Source of the DNA: Casuarina equisetifolia
Lineage: Eukaryota; Streptophyta; Magnoliopsida; Fagales; Casuarinaceae
Length of the DNA: 64,000 nt
NCBI GenBank assembly: GCA_028551475.1
Contig: CM052359.1
Coordinates: 16,307,583 to 16,371,582 of the forward strand
Direction: 5' to 3'
The notes below the pieces were generated by a model, which did no database searches, was not told where the DNA came from, and was given only the letters and a program-made list of their open reading frames with translations. Numbering within the stretch: position 1 is the stretch's first letter; every line of letters begins with the position of its first letter. The position numbers were made by a program, and so were the translations under genes. Shown piece after piece: positions 48,713 to 61,260 of the stretch.

Positions 48713-50206
48713 TGTTAGGTATAAAGGCAAGCCAAGAAAGGGGGTTGAATTGGTTTTTAGATTTTTAGATTTTAAAAATAAAATTTCAATGTTTACCAAA
48801 ATAGTAGATTATATTAGAAATGTCAACACAATCCAATAACACATGAAGACATAATTTTACCATGGTTGTTTGACCTTGCAACTAGGTTCACCCTCTTCTT
48901 CCTTCAATCTAACTAATTGAAATCCACTTTGCTCACTACTAAAAAGAAAACATTCTCCCACACTTTATAATCCTCTCACGAAAGTATTAGAACATAACTT
49001 GGTCACAAATAAGTTATCTCAACCTTATAAAAAATAAATCCCTTCAGATGTGTAGTTAATGTGGGACTATTCTAAAGCCTAATAATGATAACAATTAATA
49101 ATTAAAGCCTTAATCAAGAAATCCCAAATCATAATACTAGGGTTTCTAATTTTACAATCAAATGTATGTGCATAAAGTAGTTATCTATGAAATGAGCACA
49201 TAGAATATATTAAACATAGTAGATTTTATAATAGAAGAGAAAAAGAGAATTCTTCACTAAGATTTCTGAATTTTGCTCAAGTTTCACACATTTTCCTTTT
49301 CTGTTTAGATTTATTTTCTAACCATTACAAAAACTAAGCACTTTTCTTTTCTTACTTTATGATATGTGAAGAACACACCTTTTTCTTCCAAGAATGGGAC
49401 CGTTTTGACTTCTTTAAACCTATCGAGAGGTAGAGTATAGGAACTGAAATGCTACTTCATTCTAGTCCAAAAACCCTTAGAAAAATGAACCATTTTGTTA
49501 ATTTCTTCATTTGCATCTTGTGGAGCTAATTCAAGCATGGATTGGGTTTTTAGGTTTCACCATTAATCTTCCTTAGTCTTCTTGAATCTTGAATTAAATC
49601 TTTGTAGGTACATCATAGATCAAGAAACTTCCTATTGAATAAATCCATATCTTTTTGACTTTTGAGATATTTATTTTTGTCACTTCTTGCTCAATTAATC
49701 AAATGGGTCAATTAGAACACATCTAAGTTGCAAAGAACATTTCGGGTCACCATGATTTGCTCTTCTACAAGTGCTTGAATCAAATCTTTCCTTATAGACT
49801 TTAATACCTTTCAAGATGAACCAATTTTAGGCTTCAATGGAGCTCTCTTTGGCCATGCATGGAGGTGGGTTGACGAAGTAGGTCATGTAGCAAATGGCTT
49901 TCATAGTCTGGGTCACACATGGAGCTAGTCTAGATGCTATGTTGCAAATGGGTCTCTATGGAGAAAGTAGTTCATATAAGTCACATGAGCATTGGGTCGC
50001 ACACAAGGCTTTGGGTCACACAATGCTTATGCTAGGTCATATGTGTCTTGCGTGGAGTGGGTAATGGAGCTAGGTTGCATGCACTAGACTATAGGTTTGG
50101 GTTGTGTGCATTAGACTACAAGTCTGGGTTGTGCACAAGGCTTGCGTCATCATGCATAGAATTTTTATCATCATCAAAATACTAATGGAATATTAATATT
50201 CATAAA
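48713..50206 (-). repeat. Cop-3 3' LTR (about 1494 bp)
   Basis: The plus strand starts TGTTAGGTATAAAGG with the family block AAGAAAGGGGGTTGAATT and ends at a decayed ATTCATAAA just before the polypurine complement CTTCCCCTTTTTTATGATG. The CACCCTCTTCTTCCTTCAA block is shared with the other family LTRs. The left flank is TTGAT (48708-48712). Confidence 0.82.
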
Positions 50207-52242
50207 ATCTTCCCCTTTTTTATGATGACAAAACTCACATTTAAAAAACTCTTATGAATGATAAATATTTCATGATGAGCTTTGCAAAGTATATATAAGT
50301 TTTGTTTCCAAACACAAATACTACTTGTGCCCAATATATAATGAGGATAATGAAAGTATTTTTCATTTATGTTTATCTCTCCCTATTTTTGACATCATTA
50401 AGACATAATAAAGATAATGAGAGTTTTTTTCATGTGCACATATCTTTCCCCCTTTTTGACATCATTAAAATAGGATATATAAGGAGTTCATACCTAAATT
50501 GCTTAAGTCCCCCCCTCAAATGATACCAACTAGCATAAAATAGCTAGCAACAAATAGAGACAATAAACATGTAATACAAAATGTGATAGTGTTTATGGAA
50601 GCAATGACAATAATATTGTTACCAGATGTTCTAGAAATTACATTCTCACAAAGTCATCCAATCATGTTTTTATAGCTCCCCCTCAAGTATTCCAATTAAT
50701 CAAGAAATAAGTGAGGCATATCATAGCAAAGCATATTCATATGCATTCAACCAGCCAACAGTCACCATGAAAGATACATTTGAGAGCATTTGAAACAAAT
50801 TTTATGATAGAGAATTTTATTTCCTTTTTTGTACTTAGATGTTCAAACATGGCACTTAAGTTGTGCTACTATTTCTTCCTTATATAGTCATAGCAAGTAA
50901 AACACAAATTTGCAACACATATATATCATAATTGTATGTTTTTCATATTTATCTTTTATGAATCACCAAAGCACATCCTTATATAATCATGTTGTATAGT
51001 TTTGTATTCCTTTTTATTTGTAATAGCAAGCACATCATAGAAATAGGCATAGTGTTAAAACATCTTAAAATCATTTTCAAGATGTAGAGATTTATCCCTC
51101 TTTCTCTTTTGAAAGTCTTACCAATGTAAGAATGAGGTAGAAAAGCATACAAATATATTGAACATTTAATAAGCCTTTGCTTCCTTTGCTTTCCTTTATT
51201 TTCATTATAAGTTAAATGTAAAATATATATAAAGCAGCACACAATACTTAAATTTTAAAGCAATTTATGTTATCATTTTTGTAACATTGAAATATATGTT
51301 TTAGGAAACTTTCCATTCCATATTGTTGTATTGTTGGACTATATATGCAGTGAATGAGTAGTCATTTATAGCAAAGAGTAAAACATAATCTATTTCAATA
51401 ATGTATCACATTGAATGGCAAAAATCTATATTCCAAGTAGTTTTTCACAATAGAAACTTAACTAGTGAATTTCTTCTCCATTTAGTGAATGTTTTTTTAA
51501 ACATTTACTCTTGGTGCAAAGACAAAAAATAAATTAACTTTCTTTGCTGGTGATCTCAACAAAGATGTGCATTTAAATAGCTTTGTTGGCATATGCATAA
51601 TCATGCAAGTAGGAGAAAGAATCATAGAAATATGCATGAACCCACCTCAATTTATGCAATCATTTAAACTTTTAAGAAATGAGGTATTACTCATACCATA
51701 TGCATCAATCTCCTATTCTCTATCATGCACATTGTGATCCTATAAGTCATCAAAGCCTACTTTTCTTGAGAAACTTATTATTTGAGATTTAGATAAGTAC
51801 ATTAAATTTAAGCAATAAACTCTTTCTAATAAGGAACAACTTGTAACATGAAGCAAATATTTTAATTCATGCTCCCTTTATCACATTACCATACCATGAT
51901 GATGAATATTTGGATTGCTATTAAACAATTTCAGCACATTTTATCCATCAAATGACATGATATTGGTCAACAAAATGTTTAGAATTCCTGTCACATAAGA
52001 GAAGTATTGTTCATTATACAATCCACTAATTTCTACAAGTACACATGATATTTAGCAAATATAAATCATGATCACACACATGAAAGCATATTTATGTTCT
52101 TTGGGTTCTGTGCCATGGATATTCATTCTTTTTAAACTCTTCTCCATTGATGTTGTCTTTATGCTCAAATCCTATACAGACAAATAAAAGAGTAGATTTG
52201 GTACCTTTCTTTACTTGGGCCCGTGAGTGTTAGAAGTCATTA
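50207..52242 (-). other. Cop-3 3' noncoding domain
   Basis: No coding signal. It carries the polypurine complement at 50207-50222 and two more tracts of the same form ending in TTTTTGACATCATTAA (near 50381 and 50445). CTCCCCCTCAA tracts also occur near 50510 and 50673. The right end is equivalent to the gag stop region of Cop-4. Confidence 0.7.
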
Positions 52243-52990
52243 TGTCACGGACTTGGGGGATCCGTGCGGCACCTAGGTCTTAGCAGAGAGATTTGGGTCA
52301 GCCTTTTATCACTTTATTAAACTACCTAAAAACACAATGGGACAACTTGGTCAGGACCAAGACAACTCGTTGAGGTTCGGTAGCTTAAATGCACACATAA
52401 GAGTTCCTGAAATACATCTTTATTGATAGCAATCATCCAAGTTACAAGCAACCAAGCAACTAGACAACCACTTCCTACATTAGATGGGGTTATATTCCAT
52501 ACATAAGCACAATGGAAATACATTGAAAATAAAGGTACGAATTTAAAAGCAATGGCACCACCCAAGCGGGTGACCCAACAAAAGGGAAACTAAGCAAGTC
52601 GGCCTCGGCCTTGACTACCTAGTCCGTTGGCTTGTACTACTAGTTTGGAACATTCTCCCCACCTAAATCAATGATGCCCTCATCACTACAAGGGAATTGA
52701 GGCCAGACTCTTGAACACGGTCCATTGATCCAAGAACTTAATCTAGATGCCTCACTTACACAACACAGTCTATTAGCTCGTTTGAGGCCATAGAAGTTGG
52801 ACTCATACTCGGCTGATTGGTCTTCATCTTTAGTCTTCATCTTCATAAATACTTTAGTGTAGGCTACCTTGGTCTGTCCAAGGTTTCCGACAATGCATTG
52901 GTCCATCCCATCTCCGCTAACAACTTTGATGACACTTTCCCCACTGATAAAGATCTCTTTTGGAGAGGTTCAGTTTGGTGATGCACCTAC
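52243..52990 (-). mobile_element. Ty3/gypsy 3' end fragment (LTR 52243-52652)
   Basis: On the minus strand a 410-bp LTR runs from TGTTCCAAACTAG (52652) to GTCCGTGACA (52243). It is immediately preceded by the tract GATTTAGGTGGGGAGAA (52669-52653), a form typical of gypsy polypurine tracts. The remaining 338 bp up to 52990 is internal sequence; an open frame there ends in DEGIIDLGGENVPN. The element is cut at 52990 by the Cop-4 LTR. The gypsy assignment rests on the tract and LTR form only, as no pol domain remains. Confidence 0.65.
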
Positions 52991-54826
52991 TATTAGGTTT
53001 CATGGCTTACCAAGAAGAGGGGTTGAATTGGTTTCAAGTCTAGGTAAAAATCTTTGTCCCCTTTCGTATATGCTTTAAATTGTTTTAAGTTGTTGTCAAA
53101 CAAGGTCTTATAAAATAGTGACAAATCATAGCATAAGAGATATGATACATAAGTTCACACAGTGGTTCGACACTCAACCCTTGAGCCCTACATCTACCCT
53201 CCTCTTTCAACACAATCGGTTGAAGTCCACTTTACTACAAAGTTAGGACCTACACTTTCCAACTCCTCCTCAAGGAGTTATACAATCCTTTCTCCAAGGA
53301 TTACAATATAATGTGTGCCTCAACGCACATCAACAGGTTAAGGTTTATCAAACCTTTTACAAACTTAAACAATTCCCTTAAGATATGATATGTATATCGG
53401 AGATTGCTAAGTTAAAGGCTTTCTAAAGACAATCAAATAGCTAATCAAGCCTTAATCATGAAACCCCCAAATGATAATAGAGTTAAGGCTTCGGATTTAC
53501 AAACAAGTATATGCGCACAATAATATTCAGAATCTAATCAGCACATATACAACTAAAAATTTCAAGTAATTTGTCAGAGTAATAGAATGAAAGAACTTCA
53601 CCAAGATTTCTATTTAGCTTAAGCTTCAGATTGATCTTTTTCTTTTCAAAGTGGATTTTTGTTTCTTGAGATATCAGTAACTTCAACAGCCACTCTATCT
53701 TTGTTTTTCACTACTTGATAGATATAAAGAATACACCTTTTAATCTCCAAATATATCCATTCTGACTTGCTCAAAATTTCTTCCTGTTATGATGAGATTA
53801 AGACTAATTTTTTAGCCATTGGAGAGGCAAAGTCTTCTAAGTAAGTAGCTTCTTTGTTCTAGTTAAAACATGCTCTCAAAACACATCTTTAGTTGTTTAT
53901 TTAAATTGGATCTCGTGAAGCTTATTGAGCCATGGGTCGGATTCTTGGATTTCATCAAGATTCTTCCTCAATTCTTTTTCAATCTTGAAGCAGTCCTTTG
54001 TGGGTACTTCATAAATTGATGGAGCATCTTCTTCGTTACAAAATCCCTATGATTTCAGCTTCATACCCTCTTTAATCTACTTCCAATTCTTCTTTTGGAG
54101 CAGTTAGGTCAAGAACACGAAAAGTACCTTTAATCTCTTTAATTTGATCTTCTCTAAGTAGTAGGTCTTTGATTTTCCTTCACAGAATTGTTCCTTTCTT
54201 CATTAGCTTTCCAACGAACCCTTTTGCAACTTGATTGGAGAAGTTTCCGATGGCCATTTTTATCGGCAAAGTGACGGCATCAAGTTGGGTCATGAGTTGA
54301 GCTATGTTTGGGTGTGCGGGTACTTAATTAGGTTCGTGGGTCATGCAAAGCCTTTCGGGTCACACGTGGGTTACTTAATTGAGTCACGGGTCGCCTAAAC
54401 ACAGGCAGGCTTCAATGGTTCATGCATATAGAGCTTGGTCCGTGCTTACACGGGTTGCGCTTCATGTGGGGTGGACTACTTATTGGATCCATGTCACACT
54501 AGCCTTGTTCCATTCACATTGGGTTATGCTATAAACAGATTGATCCATTAAACTTGATTAAAGCTAATTCTTTTTGGTCTTTACTTGGAACATTTTCCTA
54601 CAAGAAAATTCAAAGTTAATTTTCTTGTAAAACAAATAATGACATCAAATATTAAATCATGTATTCTTCCTAATAATACTTGCACAAATGTATTAAAAAA
54701 TATGATTATTTTAATTTATAACATATAAATCATGAAACATAATTAACACTAAAATATCCTTTCATGAAATATTTCCTTTTTCCTTTTCATCATTAAAACA
54801 ATAGTGAAATAGCAATGTTTCTAACA
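52991..54826 (-). repeat. Cop-4 3' LTR (1836 bp)
   Basis: The plus strand starts TATTAGGTTTCATGGC (TG terminus decayed) and ends TTTCTAACA before CTCCCCTTTTTTTATGATG. It matches 58542-60392 throughout. Confidence 0.92.
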
Positions 54827-57000
54827 ATCTCCCCTTTTTTTATGATGACAAAACTTGCACTTGAAAAACTAAATATTTCATTATCATCTTTGCAAACCAC
54901 ACACAAATTTTGTTTCCAACACAAATCACAAATCCTTTTTGTGCCAACATATAGTAAAGATAACCAAAGTGTTTTGCATCTATATATATCTCCCCTTTTT
55001 GACATCATGAAGATAAATGAAAGTATTCATTATATTTTTCATGTGCATATATTTCTCCCCATTTTTGACATCATCAAAATGGGAAATACAAGAGGTGTAA
55101 GAGATGCATACCTGAAGTGGGAAATCATTTAAGGCTCCCCCTTAAATGATGCCAACTAGCATCAAACAAGAATAAAGCAAAATATGCATAACATGCTTTT
55201 AGGTATGGAAGTAAATAAAGATGATATATGTTTCAACAATCATTCTCTTCACAATATCATCTAAAATGGGTTTTTTATAGCTCCCCCTCAAAAGTAGTTT
55301 CCACTTAAGTCATCTCAATCAATCAAGAACAAGTGAAGCATATTTATCCAATGAGGTATTCATATGTATTCATCCAGTCAACGCTCATTATAAGAGATGG
55401 ATTCAAAGATATTTAAAATACACTTCTGGAAATACACTAGAGTGCAGTACACTATTGCAACACTCATCTCCATTCTGCACTTATATTGCTTGCAACAACA
55501 AACACAAGTACCACATAATGTTCATTCCAAACATTCAGCAAAGTATACTTATGTATAGTCACACTTCATTCCAAAACATCATCCAACAAAGTATATGTTC
55601 ATAGGATCATGCTGTATGCGTTTCATGTTTATCATTTATGCGTTAGCAAAGCACGTCTTTACACATATATATCATGCTGTATGATTTTTGCATTCTTTTG
55701 ATTGACAACAACAGATACATCACATCAGTGAGCATAGTATTATAACATCTTAAGTACCACAGCAAGGGATACATCATTAAGAGTATTATCAATGAAGGAG
55801 TGAGTTAGAAAAGCATACTGAATACACATTCAATGAGCCTTTGTCGCCTTTTCTTTCCTTTAATTTCATTGTATCTTGAATACAAAATATGTATATATAT
55901 GTAGAACAGCACAATACTCAAGTTTGATTCACTTCGAGTTATCATTTGTGAGACATTCGAATGTAGGAAACTTCTTATTTCATATTGCTGTATTGTGAGA
56001 CTATTTATGCAGTGAAGAAGAAGTAATTTAGAACAAGATGTAAAGCATGATTTGTTTCGAAAATGTATCACATTGAATGACAAAGATCAGTAAATACTCC
56101 AACAGTTTTTCACACTAAAAACTTGACTAGTACATTTCTTCTTCATTTAGCTAGTCATTTTAGTAGGAGCAAAATTCATAATGATTTCCACGATCAAGAC
56201 ACAGTATGACATGTTGTCATGTGATCATGAGCAGATAACAAACATGTATATAATCATTTTCAGCAAACAGTTTCATAACAACAAAGCAAGAATATATCAA
56301 AGAGCATACATTCCGGGTGTTTAAGATTCTTATCCCATACTCTGCATTTTCAAGTCAGAAATGGAACATACATGTGCTACATGTGCAATTATGTACTCTC
56401 TCCCCCTTAAGTTATGCAATAATTTAAGTTTTCAAGAAGTGAGATGCTACACACATCATATGCATTGATTTCCTCTTCTTTATCATACACATTTCAATCT
56501 TATAAGTCTTCAAGGAAAGTTAATCATTTTAGATTTAGAGAAGTGTAATCACCTTAAGAAAAACTTTCCAATATGAACCAACTTGCAACATGAATCACAT
56601 ATTTTAGTTTTTGTTTTCCTTATTATGTTAGCATACTAGAATGATGAATATTTATCAATTTCAACATAGTCTAATCATCAAATGACATGATATTGATCAA
56701 CAAAATGTTTAGCACAAGAAGAGATTTTCACCATATAGTCCAATAATTTCCAGCAAGCATACATGACTTTTATGATATTAATTAAAGTCAATCAACATGT
56801 AGGTTTTTCTCAATCATGCATCATGAAACATCCATGGAACTACAATCACCCAAAGATTTCATTTCAAACAAATAGTTTCAGCAAGAATAACCAACTTCAA
56901 AATAGAATTGCACATTGTTTTTCTTGAAACATTACTTTTTGTTTGAATGACAAAATGAAGAGGTACTCATATACTTTTACTTATATACGGTGGATCCTCA
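54827..57000 (-). other. Cop-4 polypurine tract and 3' noncoding domain
   Basis: The tract complement lies at 54827-54842. Tracts of the same form lie near 54988 and 55055 (each followed by TTTTTGACATCATC/G), with CTCCCCCTTAA at 55134 and 56401. Most of the 2.1 kb has no counterpart in Cop-1 or Cop-2, but a short part near 56355-56410 matches their 3' noncoding region. Cop-3 shares the whole domain. No gene is seen. Confidence 0.75.
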
Positions 57001-57020
57001 TTTGTCACTAACTCACCAAA

Positions 57021-58480
57021 CTAGCTGCTGTATCTTTGTTCATAACCTGCAGACACGAACAAAAGAGCTTGCAAAATTGGTACCCTCCTTTCCTTGGGTC
57101 CATGAGAGTTAATTGAACAAGTATTATCAAAAACTTTAGGCATCCATGCTCTTTTCATTCTACATGGTCTTCTAAGCCCAATAGGACATGTATCAAACAA
57201 TGACCAACATAATTGCAATAAGAACACTTATGATGCAACGAAAATGTGCAGTCCTCTTTATCAAAGAACTTGGTAAAAGACTTTAAGTTCTTACATGAAT
57301 TATATCCTATACCAGTTTTGTCATACATGCTTCTTTGTGATTGCAATATCTTTTCTAACATGACATTACCATTAGCAAACTTGTTCAGCAAACATGATGA
57401 GCTTTCTAACTTGTTTTCAAGTTCTTTTCTTAAGCATTGAACATTTGATAGTTTTCTAGTTAAGGAATCAATTTCATTTATCATATATTCATGCTTTTCA
57501 TCCAAATCAAAACAAGTAAACATGCTATCACTAGTTTCAGATTTTTTTTCATGGAATAAGATTGTTTCTTTTAGATTTTTAATTTCAAATTTCATGTTCA
57601 AGTTTTCACAAGCAACTAGTTCATGTTGTTTCTTCATTTTCTCATATTCTTCTACCACCAAACTTGACTTCATTAGTTTGCATTCAAGTTCATCTTTCTT
57701 AAATTTCATGCTGGAGAAATTTTCATTCAAAGAGTTTATTTGCTCTAGCATATTATCATTCTTTTTACCTAGGTCAGAATATGTACTATTGATAGAGCAT
57801 ACATCAAATTTTGTGCAAGCATTTTCAAACATATCATGATTCTCATGTAAGGAAGATGCAGGAATTTCATGAACATTTTTTGTATTATCAATTTCAGCTT
57901 TGACAGATTTATACTTTTCTTTCAATTTTCTATATTTATTTTCCATCTTAGTTTCATACTCAACCAAATCAAAAAATGCAGTTTCTATATTACATTCAAC
58001 ATCATTTACATCAGAATTTTCATTAATGGTTGTTGCTGTCATTAAACAGGGTTCTACTTCTACTTGTTTCTCTTCGTCCAAAGATGAATCATTCTCTAGA
58101 TCTTCCTTTAAAGTAATGGACATCCTATTTTCTTTTTCTTTTTCTTTTTCATTTATGCATGTCTTACCTTCATAGACAACTTCTAACTTATCCCAAACTT
58201 CTTTACCAGTGAGGCAAGAAGATACTTCATCAAACTCATGAACTCTCAAACCACTATATATCATATTCATGGCTTTAGCATTCAACCCCATGGCTTTAGC
58301 TTCAATTTCATTCTAGTCATCAGTTTTAGGTATCGTAATACCTTCTATAATGATCTGCCATGTTTCTGGATCTAGACCTATAATAAACCTTTGCATTGAT
58401 TGTTTCCAAAGTCTATAATTAATACCATCAAACAATGATGGTTCATTAAACCCCATAACAACTACTCCTTCTAAAACCAT
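57021..58480 (-). pseudogene. Cop-4 gag, shortened core and extended coiled coil
   Basis: The frame starts at ATG 58480 (MVLEGVVVMGFNEPSLFDG). One stop at 58313-58315 (TAG for TGG) precedes a long open stretch, 58291-57155, of 378 codons. Relative to Cop-2 gag it lacks most of the region between the KLEVVYEG block and KEKENR, and it lacks the whole first CCHC knuckle; all losses keep frame. The helical region is longer by about 100 residues and rich in K, E, L and N (for example KKDELECKLMKSS and RKELENKLESSS). The second knuckle CSYCNYVGHC is cut by a frameshift near 57195, after which the frame reads DTCPIGLRRPCRMKRAWMPK. It could encode a structural protein that multimerises without binding RNA through the first knuckle. 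Confidence 0.82.
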
Positions 58481-58525
58481 TATAAGGATCTACTCTAGGA
58501 TGTTAAGCCTTTAATTAGAGAACCT

Positions 58526-58540
58526 GGCTCTAGATGCCAA
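58526..58540 (-). other. Cop-4 primer binding site
   Basis: TTGGCATCTAGAGCC on the minus strand, one base from the LTR terminus and identical in form to Cop-1. It is well kept, as needed for mobilisation in trans. Confidence 0.72.
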
Positions 58541-58541
58541 T

Positions 58542-60392
58542 TGTTGGGTTTTATGGCTTACCAAGAAAGAGGGGTTGAATTGGTTTAAGTCTAGATCAAA
58601 ATCTTTGTCCCCTTTTGTATATGCTTTAAATTGTTCTAAGTTGTTGTCAAACAAGGTCTTATAAAATAGTGATGAATCATAGCACAAGAGATATGATACA
58701 CAAGTTTACACGATAGTTCGACACTCAACCCTTGAGCCCTATGTCCACCCTCTTCCTTCAACACAACCAGTTACAGTCCACTTTACTACAAAGTTAGGAG
58801 AAAACATTCCCTTACACTTTCCAACTCTTCCTCAAGGAGTTATACAATCTTTTCTCTAAGGATTACAATATAATGTGTGCCTCAACACACATCAACAAGT
58901 TAAGGTTTATCAAACCTTTTACAAACTTAGGCAATTCCCTTAAGATATGATATGTATATTGGAGATTGCTAAGTTAAGGGCTTTCTAAAGACGATCAAAT
59001 AGCTAATCAAGCCCTAATCATGAAACCCCCAAATGATAATAGAGTTAGGGTTTTGAATTTACAAACAAGTATATGTGCACAATAATATGCATTATCTAAT
59101 TAGCACATATACAACTAGAAATCTCAAGTAATCTGTCAAAGTAATAGAATGAAAGAACTTCACCAAGATTTCTATTTAGCTTAAGCTTCATATTGAGCTT
59201 TTTCTTTTCAAAGTGGATTTTTGTTTCTTGAGATATCAGCAACTTCAACAACCACTCTATCTTTGTTTTTTTCATTACTTGATAGATATAAAGAACGCAT
59301 TTTTTAATCTCCAAATATATTCGTTTTGACTTGCTCATAATTTCTTCTCATTATGAAGAGATTAAGACTAATTTTTTAGCCATTGGAGAGGCAAAGTCTT
59401 CTAAGTAAGTAGCTTCTTTGTTTTGGTTAAAACATGCTCTCAAAACGCATCATTTAGTTACTTCTTTAAATTGGATCTCTTGAAGCTTATTAGGGTCATG
59501 GGTCGGGTTCTCCGATTTCATCAAGATTCTTCCTTAATTCTTCTTCAATCTTGAAGTAGTCCTTTGTGGGTGCTTCACAAATTGATGGAGCATCTTCTTT
59601 GTTACAAAATCCCCATGATTTTAGCTTCATACCCTCTCTAATCCGCTTCCAATTCTTCTTTTGGAGCAATTAGGTCAAGAACACAAAAAGCACATTTAAT
59701 CTCTTTAATTTAATCTTTTCTAAGTAGTGGGTCTTTGATTTTCCTTCACAGAATTGTTCCTTTCTTCATTAGCTTTCTAATGAACCTTTTGCAACTTGAT
59801 TGGAGAAGTTTCTGGCAGCCAATTTTATCGGCAAAGTGATGGCATCACGCTGGGTTGTGAGTCGAGCTATGTTTGGGCGTGTAGGTGCTTAATCAAGTTT
59901 GCAGGTTGCGCAAAGCCTTCCGGGTCACACACGGGTCATTTAATTGAGTCACAGATCGCTTAGATGCAGGCAGGCTTCAATGGGTCATGTGTACAAGGCT
60001 TGCTTCGTGCTTTTGCAGGTCGCGCTTAATGTGGGCTGGACTGCTTATTAGATCCATGTCACACTAGCCTTGTTTCATTCACATTGGGTTATATTATAAA
60101 CAAACTGATCCATTAAACTTGATTAAAGCTAATTCTTTTTGGTCTTTACTTGGAACATTTTCCTACAAGAAAATTCACAAGTTAATTTTCTTGTAAAACA
60201 AATAATGACTTCAAATATTAAATCATTTATTCTTCCTAATAATACTTTCATAAATGTATTAAATAATATGTTTATTATAATTTATAACAAATAAATCATG
60301 AAACATAATTAACACTAAAATATCCTTTCATGAAATATTTCCTTTTTCCTTTTCATCATCAAAACAATAGCGAAATAGCAATATTTCTAACA
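58542..60392 (-). repeat. Cop-4 5' LTR (1851 bp)
   Basis: The plus strand starts TGTTGGGTTTTATGGC and ends TTTCTAACA. It is followed at once by Cop-5 RT sequence, so the insertion point in Cop-5 is precise on this side. Confidence 0.92.
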
Positions 60393-61260
60393 AATCATTC
60401 CTCTATAAAGTTTTAAAGCTACACTATTTCCTTGTTCATCATGTGATAAAGATGTAGATGTACTCATAAGGGTGTTTATCGGTTTAGCATCTTGCATTTT
60501 GAATTTCTTCAGCAATTCATTTGTATACTTAGTTTGATGTATAAAGATTCCTTTACTAGTTTGCTTGATTTGCAACCCTAAAAAGTAAGTTAATTCACCC
60601 ATCAAACTCATCTCAAATTCATGTTGCATAGAATCAGCAAATTGTTTACACATAGGAAAATTTATGGAGCCAAACATAATATCATCAACATATATTTGAA
60701 AAATCAAGATATCTTTTCCTTGTGGTTTAATAAACAAAGTATTGTCTACTTTACCTTTTCTAAATTCAGATTTAATTAGGAAAGTACTTAATTTGTCATA
60801 CCAGGTTGTGGGGCTTGTTTAAGTCCATATAAAGCTTTGGAAAGCTTAAATACATGATTTGGACAAGTTAGATCTTTAAATCCAAGTGGTTGTTCAACAT
60901 ATACTTCTTATTTTACAATACCATTCAAAAATGCACTCTTTTCATCCATTTGAAAGAGAGTAAAATTCATATAGTAATCAAAAGCAAGTAACACTCAAAT
61001 TGCTTCTAATCTGGCTACTAGTGCAAAAGTTTCATCATAGTCAATTCCTTTTGCTTGACTATATCCTTGTGCAACTAATCTAGCCTTATTTCTAATTATG
61101 ATTCCATTTTCATCTAGCTTATTTCTATACACCCATTTTTTTACCAATTATCGGGTGATTATGTGGTCTAGGAACTAGGTTCCAGACTTTGCTCCTTTCA
61201 AACTGATTTAGTTCTTCTTGCATAGCAAGAAACTAGTTTTCATCTTCAAGGGCCTTTTCT
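60393..61260 (-). pseudogene. Cop-5 reverse transcriptase, truncated
   Basis: Visible blocks are [15 protein letters not shown] near 61040-61075, [20 protein letters not shown], the intact YVDD at 60681-60692, ELTYFLGLQIKQTSKGIF and LYRGMI at the Cop-4 border. Frameshifts near 61000, 60900 and 60810 break it. Confidence 0.87.

Larger units (their letters stand above)
48713..52242 (-). mobile_element. Cop-3, truncated copy of the non-autonomous Cop-4 type
   Basis: A 3' LTR (48713-50206) is followed on the right by about 2 kb of noncoding sequence that parallels the 3' noncoding region of Cop-4 block by block. It ends at the gag C-terminus equivalent, GGGCCCGTGAGTGTTAGAAG near 52218 (compare 57098). 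It is cut at 52243 by a gypsy LTR. The gag and 5' LTR are absent from this window. Confidence 0.8.
52991..60392 (-). mobile_element. Cop-4, non-autonomous copia element with gag but no pol
   Basis: Two LTRs (52991-54826 and 58542-60392) bound a 3.7-kb interior holding a primer binding site, a gag frame and about 2.1 kb of noncoding DNA ending in a polypurine tract. No protease, integrase, RT or RNase H motif occurs. The gag stops after the KRAWMPK region, where the protease would begin in Cop-1. The LTRs differ by roughly 8-10 percent by eye. Flanks do not match (CCTAC left, AATCA right). It sits between a gypsy fragment and the RT of Cop-5. Confidence 0.88.

Noticed and set aside
57246-58175. 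Several plus-strand frames opposite Cop-4 gag
   Set aside because: F- and S-rich shadows of the lysine- and glutamate-rich coiled coil on the minus strand.
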